From positions 1-11,365 of the forward strand of contig CAKOSE010000028.1 of NCBI GenBank assembly GCA_934102055.1: 11,365 bases of DNA. The letters run 5' to 3'. Made by a program: the position numbers and the translations under genes. Source of the DNA: an uncultured Bacilli bacterium (lineage in GTDB: Bacteria; Bacillota_I; Bacilli_A; RF39; UBA660). Under the pieces are notes generated by a model that worked only from the letters and a program-made list of their open reading frames with translations, was not told the DNA's origin and made no database searches. Each line of letters opens with the position of its first letter. Positions within the stretch are counted from its first letter, which is position 1. Of the stretch, positions 5,301 to 11,365 are shown piece after piece.

Positions 5301-6977
5301 ATTTATAATTTTATCAATATGAGAAATTAATTCATTTACTGGTACTTCTTTGAAATTTTCTTCTTTTCTAAGTTTTAGTTCAACAAGGCCTTCAGAAAAT
5401 CTTTTACCAATAGTTATTCTGATTGGGATACCTATTAAATCCATATCGTTAAATTTAATACCTGGTCTTTCTTTTCTGTCATCAAGTAAGGTATCAATAC
5501 CTTTGCTATTTAGTTCATCATATAACTTGTCTGCATATTCTTTATAAGAATCATTTAGAAGAACAATTGCAACTTTAAAAGGTGCTACTGAGATAGGCCA
5601 AATAATGCCTTTATCATCATTATTTTGTTCTACTAAACTAGCAAGTATTCTTCCAAGACCAATTCCATAACATCCCATCATAGGATATTTTTCTTTATTA
5701 TCTTTATCTAAATATGTAAGCCCCATAACTTTAGAATATTTATCTCCGAGTTTAAATGTATTACCTATTTCAATTCCTTTTTTAAATGTAAGTTTATTTT
5801 GGCATTTAGGACATAAATCATTTTCTTTTACTTCTTTTATTTCATAAATACTATAATTATTTATATCACTTATATTAACGTTTATATAATGGTAATCAGT
5901 CTTGTTTGCACCGACTAGGAAATTTTTCATTAAACAAACATCTTTATCAAGTATAACTGGAATATTAAGTCCGATAGGTCCAGCAAAACCAACATTAGCA
6001 CCAGTTATTTCTTTAACTTCATCACTTGTAGCTAGTTCTATACTGGAACCACCAAGAGCTTTTAAGACTTTTAACTCGTTAACATCATGACTAGCAGGAA
6101 TAACACAAGCATAAAACTTATTATCAACTTTATAAATTAGAGTCTTAGTGAGTTTAGAAATGTCAAACCCTTGATTTACTAAATCTTCTATAGTTCCTAC
6201 TCCTGGAGTAGCAATAAGTTCTTTAGAAAGTTCTTCTTCGTCACAAGACATAATTCCAGTATTACATTCACAAACTTCTATATTAGAAGCAAAATCACAA
6301 TTACTACATAAAACAAGAACATCTTCTCCTATGTCTGTAACAGCTTGAAATTCTTCAGATAATAGACCTCCCATTACACCAGTATCAGCACGAACAATTT
6401 TATAATTTAGTCCTACTCTATCAAAAATATTCTTATAAGCTTTATACATCTTATCATAAGACTTGGAAAGTCCTTCTTTTGAAGTATCAAAACTATAAGC
6501 ATCTTTCATGACAAATTCTCTTACTCTGATAAGACCATATCTAGGTCTAGGTTCATCTCTAAACTTAGTTCCAAACTGATATATATTGAAAGGCATGTCT
6601 TTATAAGATTTTATTTTCATAGAAGCTGCATTTACAAATAACTCTTCATGAGTGGGTCCTAATACATAATTTCTATTCATTCTATCTTTAAGTGAAAACA
6701 TATCGCTACCAAAATTATCTCTTCTTCCTGATTTAATATAAACATCTTCTGGAATAAGTGAAGGCATTGAAAGTTCACATGCTGATGTTTTGTTCATTTC
6801 TTCACGAATTATTTTTTCTATGTTTTTGTAAACCTTATGTCCAAGAGGCATTAACATATAAATTCCACTTGAGGATTTTTTGATAAAACCTGCTTTAACA
6901 AGGAGATTACCACTTCTACTATCTTCTTCTTTTTGATCTTCTCTTAGTGTATAGAAAAAGCTATTACTTAATTTCAT
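5295..6977 (-). CDS. proS: Prolyl-tRNA synthetase (bacterial type, with editing domain)
   Basis: This cytoplasmic class II synthetase charges tRNA-Pro with proline. The 560-residue protein follows the E. coli-type architecture. The catalytic core has GPTHEE (about 107-112), motif 2 FRDEPRPRYGLIRVREFVMKDAYSF (139-163) and motif 3 GCYGIGLGRILASLVEQ (435-451). An inserted editing domain spans about 224-405, including K278 in TKTLIYK and H363 in DYHYIN, positions that match residues used for clearing mischarged alanine. The C-terminal anticodon-binding domain runs from about 465 and contains LLDDRKERPGIKF. CxxC pairs flank the editing domain (C224/C227, C389/C392). It starts 4 bases after the tgt stop, behind AGGAAGTGA, as the last gene of the operon. 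No T-box leader is visible. Confidence 0.97.
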   Translation of the reverse strand: MKLSNSFFYTLREDQKEEDSRSGNLLVKAGFIKKSSSGIYMLMPLGHKVYKNIEKIIREEMNKTSACELSMPSLIPEDVYIKSGRRDNFGSDMFSLKDRMNRNYVLGPTHEELFVNAASMKIKSYKDMPFNIYQFGTKFRDEPRPRYGLIRVREFVMKDAYSFDTSKEGLSKSYDKMYKAYKNIFDRVGLNYKIVRADTGVMGGLLSEEFQAVTDIGEDVLVLCSNCDFASNIEVCECNTGIMSCDEEELSKELIATPGVGTIEDLVNQGFDISKLTKTLIYKVDNKFYACVIPASHDVNELKVLKALGGSSIELATSDEVKEITGANVGFAGPIGLNIPVILDKDVCLMKNFLVGANKTDYHYINVNISDINNYSIYEIKEVKENDLCPKCQNKLTFKKGIEIGNTFKLGDKYSKVMGLTYLDKDNKEKYPMMGCYGIGLGRILASLVEQNNDDKGIIWPISVAPFKVAIVLLNDSYKEYADKLYDELNSKGIDTLLDDRKERPGIKFNDMDLIGIPIRITIGKRFSEGLVELKLRKEENFKEVPVNELISHIDKIINE

Positions 6978-6981
6978 AAAA

Positions 6982-8100
6982 TCACTTCCTATTCTTAGTA
7001 TAATTTTCTATAAAATCTTTTTTAAATTCTAAAAATTTATTTTCTTCGATTGATTTTCTTATGTCTTCAGTAAGCTTAATAAGGAATCTTATATTATGTA
7101 TAGATAAGAGTCTTCCACCAAAGGTTTCTCCTACTGTTATTAAATGTCTTATATAAGCTTTGGTATAATTACGGCAAGCATAACAATCGCAGGATTCTTC
7201 GATTGGAGTAAAATCTTCTTTAAACTTAGCATTTTTTATGTTTATTTTTCCATTTCTAGTAAATGCGTTACCATGCCTTGCAATTCTAGTCGGAAGAACA
7301 CAGTCGAAAATATCGATACCACGTTCTACTCCTTCTAAAATATCAATAGGTTCTCCAACACCCATTAAGTATCTGATTTTATCTTTTGGTAAATAAGGAG
7401 TACTATAAGAGATTGCATTATACATATCTTCTTTTGATTCTCCATCATTAGCAACTCCGCCAACACTATAACCATCAAAGTCCAGTTTAACGGTATTAAT
7501 AGCAGAATATTTTCTTAAGTCCTTATAAGCACCACCTTGTACTATTCCAAATAGACACTGATCAGGATTATTATGGACATCTTTTCCTCTTTTTGCCCAT
7601 CTAAGGGTTCTTTTTATACTGTTTTCCATATATTCATAACTAGCACTTGCAGGAGGACATTCATCAAAACTCATAGCAATATCACTACCAAGTTTATTTT
7701 GAATTTCAATACTCTTTTCTGGGGTTAAAAATAAATTAGAACCATCAATATGACTTTTAAACTTAACTCCTTCTTCAGAAATATCTTTAGGACTAGCAAG
7801 AGAGAACACTTGATAACCACCTGAATCAGTAAGCATAGGCCCCTTATAATTCATAAATTTTTGAATGCCCCCGGCTTTTTCTATTAAATTTTCTCCGGGT
7901 CTAAGCCATAAATGATATGTATTAGCAAGGATAATTCCACAGCCCATATCATAAAGTTCTTCTGGAGAAAGGGTCTTAACACTAGCACGGGTGCCTACTG
8001 CCATAAACATAGGAGTTTCATAATTACCGTACTTAGTCTCAATAAAACCAAGACGAGCATTTCCGTCTTCTTTAATTAATTTATATTTTATCTTACTCAT
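6982..8100 (-). CDS. tgt: tRNA-guanine(34) transglycosylase
   Basis: The enzyme swaps guanine at wobble position 34 of GUN-anticodon tRNAs for preQ1, the entry step of queuosine into tRNA. At 372 residues it has normal length. Visible landmarks are TDSGGYQVFSL (D92), the SFDECPP segment (D146), GIVQGG (Q188), the nucleophile region DIFDCVLPTRIARHG (D266) and the zinc site C304-x-C306-x2-C309 with H335. The substrate loop normally written GGLSVGE reads GGVANDGE (214-221), one residue longer. The ATG (8100) overlaps the end of the flavin-reductase-like gene by 8 bases, so coupling is likely. QueA, the next enzyme in the pathway, is encoded upstream in the same operon. Confidence 0.96.
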   Translation of the reverse strand: MSKIKYKLIKEDGNARLGFIETKYGNYETPMFMAVGTRASVKTLSPEELYDMGCGIILANTYHLWLRPGENLIEKAGGIQKFMNYKGPMLTDSGGYQVFSLASPKDISEEGVKFKSHIDGSNLFLTPEKSIEIQNKLGSDIAMSFDECPPASASYEYMENSIKRTLRWAKRGKDVHNNPDQCLFGIVQGGAYKDLRKYSAINTVKLDFDGYSVGGVANDGESKEDMYNAISYSTPYLPKDKIRYLMGVGEPIDILEGVERGIDIFDCVLPTRIARHGNAFTRNGKINIKNAKFKEDFTPIEESCDCYACRNYTKAYIRHLITVGETFGGRLLSIHNIRFLIKLTEDIRKSIEENKFLEFKKDFIENYTKNRK

Positions 8101-8602
8101 AACTATCTTTTACTAAAACCTTTTCTATAATTCCATTATACATATAATGATAATCTCCCGTACCATATTCTTTTTCCTTGATAGAATTATCATATATAAT
8201 AGAATTAGTCATATCAGTTTTAGCAACCTTTCTACATATTAATACAAGACTAGCTTCTTTAAAATAAGGAGCTTTATCAAAGCATTTTGTAAATCCTATT
8301 TTTTTAATTTTATCTATATCACGACCGCTTTCTGAACCACAGATACCAAGACTTTTTTTATATTTATTATCATAAAAACTTAGTGAAAAATATTTTTCTC
8401 TATCTAGATACTTAACAGTATGTCTTGTAGACCTAATATAAACTGTAAGCATATCCTTATACCAAAGAGTTCCAAAAGCTCCCCATGAAATAGTCATGGT
8501 ATTGAGATCATCTAAACTACCAGCGGTAATCAATCCCCAATCTTTATTTAATTTAGACCATAGGTTTTCCTTAATGTCAATAAGTTTTATTTCTTTGAAC
8601 AT
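8093..8602 (-). CDS. Flavin-reductase-like (FMN-binding split-barrel) protein
   Basis: The 169-residue protein resembles flavoredoxin/flavin reductase domain proteins, which bind FMN in a split barrel and often reduce flavins with NAD(P)H. The conserved core is visible: ENLWSKLNKDWGLITAGSLDDLNTMTISWGAFGTLWYKDMLTVYIR (flavin-binding strand region, about 13-57), TRHTVKYLDREKYFSLSFYD and the C-terminal hydrophobic strand IIEKVLVKD. I chose ATG 8602 because AGGA lies 8 bases upstream; ATG 8611 is too close to that site. It overlaps the 3' end of queA by 26 bases and the start of tgt by 8, so it is fully embedded in the queuosine gene pair. Its substrate and any role in queuosine metabolism are unknown. 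Confidence 0.75.
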   Translation of the reverse strand: MFKEIKLIDIKENLWSKLNKDWGLITAGSLDDLNTMTISWGAFGTLWYKDMLTVYIRSTRHTVKYLDREKYFSLSFYDNKYKKSLGICGSESGRDIDKIKKIGFTKCFDKAPYFKEASLVLICRKVAKTDMTNSIIYDNSIKEKEYGTGDYHYMYNGIIEKVLVKDSYE

Positions 8603-9650
8603 TGAAATCATCCTTTCTATTACTAAAATCTCCTATCATCATAGAATCGCCAAAGGAGAAAAACCTATATTTTTCTTGAGTGGCAATTTTGTAAGCATTC
8701 ATTATATTATCTTTTCCAGCAAGTGCTGACACAAGCATCATAAGAGTAGATTTAGGTAGGTGAAAATTAGTTATTAAAGTATCAATAGCCATAAACTTAA
8801 AACCAGGATAGATAAATATATCAGTTTCACCTTTGCAAGAACAGAATTTATTATACTTGTGCATAACGGTTTCAAGTACTCTAGTAGTAGTGGTACCAAC
8901 GCTTATTATTTTTCTTTTTTCTTTTTTTGCAAGATTAAGTCTAGATGAGGTATAATCATCAATTTCATAATACTCACTATGCATTTTATGTTCTAAAACA
9001 TTATCAACTTTAACAGGTCTAAATGTCCCAAGACCAACATGAAGAGTAACATATAAAATTTCAATACCTTTAGCACTTATTTCTTTTAAAAGTTCTTTAG
9101 TAAAATGTAGTCCAGCAGTAGGAGCAGCACTTGATCCATTTACTTTTGAATAAACAGTTTGATATCTTTCACTATCATTAAGTTTTTCATGAATATATGG
9201 TGGAAGCGGCATACTACCTAGTTCTTCTAGAATTTCAAGAAGAATACCAGAATATAGGAACTTAAAAAATCTAATTCCTTCTTCTCCTTCTCTTATACAT
9301 TTAGCTTTTAGTTTACCTGAGCCAAAAGAGATAATATCACCGTTTTTTATTCTACGAGCTGGCTTAACTAAGCACTCATAGACATCATTAGAATTTTTTA
9401 AAATGAGAAGTTCAATAACTGCTCCAGTTTCTTCTTTTTCTCCTATTATTCTAGCTGGAATAACTCTAGTATTATTAAGAACAAGGACATCTCCAGAACT
9501 GAGATAATTAATAATGTTTTTGAAATGTTCATGCTTATAAAAACCATTATTCTTATCGACAAGCATAAGTCTAGATTCATCTCTATTTTTAATAGGGGTC
9601 TGTGCTATTAAATTCTCGTTGAGTTCATAATCAAAATCGTCTGTTTTCAT
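8577..9650 (-). CDS. queA: S-adenosylmethionine:tRNA ribosyltransferase-isomerase
   Basis: QueA transfers and rearranges the ribosyl part of S-adenosylmethionine onto preQ1-tRNA to give epoxyqueuosine-tRNA. The 357-residue protein shows the family signatures: VLVLNNTRVIPARI (55-69), ELGSMPLPPYIHE (143-155), GSSAAPTAGLHFT (172-184), HVGLGTFRPV (204-213), HKMHSEYYEI (221-230), VGTTTTRVLE (251-260) and YPGFKFMAIDTLITNFHLPKSTL (281-303). Typical members end near YRFFSFGDAM at about 340; here some 17 extra polar residues run into the next gene. It heads the operon. GGGTG lies five bases before the ATG, and a TATAAT box is at 9674-9679. Confidence 0.96.
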   Translation of the reverse strand: MKTDDFDYELNENLIAQTPIKNRDESRLMLVDKNNGFYKHEHFKNIINYLSSGDVLVLNNTRVIPARIIGEKEETGAVIELLILKNSNDVYECLVKPARRIKNGDIISFGSGKLKAKCIREGEEGIRFFKFLYSGILLEILEELGSMPLPPYIHEKLNDSERYQTVYSKVNGSSAAPTAGLHFTKELLKEISAKGIEILYVTLHVGLGTFRPVKVDNVLEHKMHSEYYEIDDYTSSRLNLAKKEKRKIISVGTTTTRVLETVMHKYNKFCSCKGETDIFIYPGFKFMAIDTLITNFHLPKSTLMMLVSALAGKDNIMNAYKIATQEKYRFFSFGDSMMIGDFSNRKDDFNVQRNKTY

Positions 9651-9673
9651 CTTATCACCCGTTTTTCTTATTA

Positions 9674-9679
9674 ATTATA
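9674..9679 (-). promoter_or_regulatory. Probable -10 box of the queA-tgt-proS operon
   Basis: A perfect TATAAT on the minus strand sits 24-29 bases before the queA ATG. The -35 region is weak (TTTATT at 17 bases), so only the -10 is convincing. The 101-base divergent region 9651-9751 shows no preQ1 riboswitch or T-box that I can recognise. Confidence 0.45.
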
Positions 9680-9751
9680 CTATAAAAATAAGTTAAAATA
9701 AAGGAATATGATTAAAATAATCTTTTTTCCCTAACTAGCATAACCTTTACT

Positions 9752-11041
9752 ATGAAAGAAAAATTCATAAAGGGAACAATTATTTTAATAATTGGAGGAC
9801 TATTAACGAAAATACTTGGTATGGTAATAAAAATCATAACAACAAAAATAGTAGGAATAAATGCTATAGGGCTCTACTCTCTAGTCATGCCAACATATGG
9901 ATTGTTAATAACAATAGCAACTTTATCTTTACCGATAGCAATATCAAAACTAGTTGCTGAAAACACAAGAAAGAATAAAAATATAGTTCTTGGAATAATT
10001 CCAATAGCAATGTTATTTAATGTGATACTGATACTAGTTACAATTACAATGGCAAAACCTCTTGCAAATGGTCTTCTTCAAAATAAGGATTTATATTATC
10101 CCCTAATAGCAATAAGTATAACATTACCTTTCATAACACTATCAAATATACTAAGGGGATATTTCTTTGGAAAGGAACAAATGATTCCACATGTTGTTTC
10201 TAATCTGACAGAACAAATAATAAGAATTGGAATAACTATACTGATAACACCTCATCTATTAAAATATGGAATAGTAAGTACAGTAACGGGACTTATTCTA
10301 TTTAATATAATAAGTGAGCTAACATCAATCATTGTATTAGTACTATTCATGCCAAGAAACTCAAAAATAAGAAAACAAGACATAAAACCAGTAAAAGATG
10401 ATGTAAAGGATATACTTAATATAAGTATTCCTACAACAGCTGGAAGAATAATCTCAGGAGTAGGAAATTTTCTAGAGCCGGTGATAATAACATATGTATT
10501 ATTAAAACTAGGATATGATACAAACTATGTAACAAAAGAATATGGAATAATTACAGGACTTATATTACCACTTGTTACATTGCCCCAATTTATAAGTGCT
10601 GCAATAGCACAAGCACTTCTTCCAACATTATCTAAATATAATGCACAAAATATGAAAAAAGCAATAAATAGAAAATTAAAACAAGCTCTATTAATATCAC
10701 TTGTAATAGGTATAATATCATCATTAATACTAATGATATTCCCAAAAGAATCACTCTATATGATGTTTAAAACAGAAGATGGTTACAAATATCTTGTACT
10801 TGGAGCCATAACATTTTTAATAACCTATATAGAAGCTCCAATTGTATCAACATTACAAGCACTAGATAAAGCAAAAACAATAATGAAAGCTAATCTAATA
10901 GGAACTATAATTAAAACAATAACACTATTTATATTATTATATCTTGATATATCAATGTATGCTTTATTGATATCAATATTACTACAACATACATATATAA
11001 CAATAATAGAATATAAAAAAATAAAAGAAACTCTATCATAG
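9752..11041 (+). CDS. SpoVB/MurJ-type multidrug-oligosaccharide-polysaccharide flippase
   Basis: This integral membrane protein of 429 residues belongs by appearance to the MOP exporter superfamily, polysaccharide-biosynthesis/SpoVB/MurJ branch, which moves lipid-linked sugars across the membrane. The N-terminus FIKGTIILIIGGLLTKILGMVIKI and the segment IGLYSLVMPTYGLLITIATLSLPIAISKLVAE are characteristic of this branch. About twelve hydrophobic segments alternate with short basic loops up to TLFILLYLDISMYALLISILLQHTYI. SpoVB proteins are usually near 500 residues or more, so this is a shorter form, although start and end look intact. Oddly, no Shine-Dalgarno sequence is visible before ATG 9752 (CATAACCTTTACT precedes it). 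It is divergent from queA. The substrate cannot be told from sequence. Confidence 0.85.
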   Translation: MKEKFIKGTIILIIGGLLTKILGMVIKIITTKIVGINAIGLYSLVMPTYGLLITIATLSLPIAISKLVAENTRKNKNIVLGIIPIAMLFNVILILVTITMAKPLANGLLQNKDLYYPLIAISITLPFITLSNILRGYFFGKEQMIPHVVSNLTEQIIRIGITILITPHLLKYGIVSTVTGLILFNIISELTSIIVLVLFMPRNSKIRKQDIKPVKDDVKDILNISIPTTAGRIISGVGNFLEPVIITYVLLKLGYDTNYVTKEYGIITGLILPLVTLPQFISAAIAQALLPTLSKYNAQNMKKAINRKLKQALLISLVIGIISSLILMIFPKESLYMMFKTEDGYKYLVLGAITFLITYIEAPIVSTLQALDKAKTIMKANLIGTIIKTITLFILLYLDISMYALLISILLQHTYITIIEYKKIKETLS

Positions 11042-11080
11042 TAGCAATTACTTAAAATATTTTTAATATTTGTTGATGGA

Positions 11081-11105
11081 AAAAGCACTTTTGAAGTGCC
11101 CTTTT
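11081..11105. terminator. Bidirectional terminator between flippase and Rpn gene
   Basis: GCACTT (11085-11090) and AAGTGC (11094-11099) form a 6-bp stem with a 3-base loop. The plus strand continues CCTTTT and the minus strand continues TTTTTCC (A run 11080-11084). It can therefore serve both convergent genes, with the minus-strand signal the stronger. Confidence 0.7.
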
Positions 11106-11110
11106 AATTA

Positions 11111-11365
11111 TTATTTTAGATTATTTATCTCTTCTTTTGTGAGTCCTGTACATTTGGAAATTATATCTATATCTACTTTTTCTTTTAAGAATTTCTTTGC
11201 TGTTTCGAGTATGCTTTCTTTTTTACCTTGGGCAATTCCAGCAGCCATGCCAGATTCCATTCCACGCTTAGTTCCAATCTCTATGCCCTTTTCTCTTGCT
11301 TCTTCAAGTTCTGTTATCCTAAGCTTTTCTTCATGTAATTCTTTATCATATAATCCTACTATATC
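11111..11365 (-). CDS. Rpn-family PD-(D/E)XK protein, C-terminal part (partial)
   Basis: The frame is open from the window edge to TAA at 11113-11111 and gives 84 residues, starting DIVGLYDKELHEEKLRI and ending CTGLTKEEINNLK. It is a clear paralogue of the remnant at 2578-3018, with near-identical DNA over much of the shared part. The difference is a 12-residue block, spelled in four-residue steps each carrying a glycine (EKGIEIGTKRGMESGMAAG). Such glycine-spaced linkers of variable length are common in Rpn/transposase_31 proteins, whose N-terminal part is a PD-(D/E)XK nuclease. That part would lie beyond the right edge. It converges with the flippase gene. Confidence 0.75.
   Translation of the reverse strand, partial: DIVGLYDKELHEEKLRITELEEAREKGIEIGTKRGMESGMAAGIAQGKKESILETAKKFLKEKVDIDIISKCTGLTKEEINNLK

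Noticed and set aside
9651..9751. preQ1 riboswitch or T-box upstream of queA
   Set aside because: The minus-strand leader after the TATAAT box is only about 20 bases, too short for either element, and no conserved motif is seen.
10825..11088. Minus-strand open frame overlapping the flippase 3' end
   Set aside because: It is antisense to conserved transmembrane sequence, crosses the terminator region and has no ribosome-binding site or homology I recognise.

Overview
The window is AT-rich bacterial DNA (mostly about 27-33% GC) with bacterial-type Shine-Dalgarno sites, sigma-70-like promoters and intrinsic terminators. Gene content points to a low-GC Bacillota lineage, perhaps an uncultured gut member near the Erysipelotrichia/Mollicutes-like Bacilli: multicopy Rpn/PDDEXK proteins, a SpoVB/MurJ-type flippase, an 'FCWKIVRTTETGG' surface protein and yidD next to a TroA-like lipoprotein. 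The lineage is an inference. TGA is a normal stop here (it ends yidD, tgt, queA and proS) and the tryptophan codons I checked are TGG.

Layout. 1-75: outer end of a probable IS3-family (IS150-like) insertion sequence, reading leftwards off the window. 172-612 (+): membrane-anchored thioredoxin-fold protein, convergent with rnc (RNase III, 622-1287, -). 1388-2481 (+): translationally coupled yidD and a TroA/ZnuA-fold lipoprotein lacking the usual metal-binding histidines, closed by a strong terminator. 2578-3018 (-): N-terminally truncated Rpn-family protein that keeps a good internal start. 3126-5164 (-): a long secreted surface-protein gene. 5295-9650 (-): housekeeping operon queA - flavin-reductase-like - tgt - proS. 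9752-11041 (+): polysaccharide/lipid-II-type flippase. 11111-11365 (-): 3' end of a second Rpn-family gene, facing the flippase across a bidirectional terminator.

The most interesting locus is the surface-protein gene. Just after its start it carries a run of 11 G on the coding strand, which currently puts the rest of the gene out of frame: the form of a slipped-strand phase-variation switch. Near its 3' end a segment of about 120 bp encodes a C-type-lectin-like 'YWLSSP...GVRPSVSL' tail. There coding-strand adenine falls to 9% (11 of 120), against about 33% in the adjacent 100 bases, while T stays at about 36% and GC rises to 55%. This adenine-only, strand-specific depletion is the expected imprint of a diversity-generating retroelement (DGR) acting on a variable repeat. 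No reverse transcriptase or template repeat lies in the window, so the retroelement would have to act from elsewhere. The same gene also has one in-frame TGA where a Trp codon is likely. It therefore looks like an off and possibly decaying copy of a doubly diversified adhesin.

queA and tgt act in successive steps of queuosine synthesis at tRNA position 34 and sit with proS in a translation/tRNA operon. The Rpn copies are paralogues that differ by a 12-residue block in a glycine-every-fourth-residue repeat.
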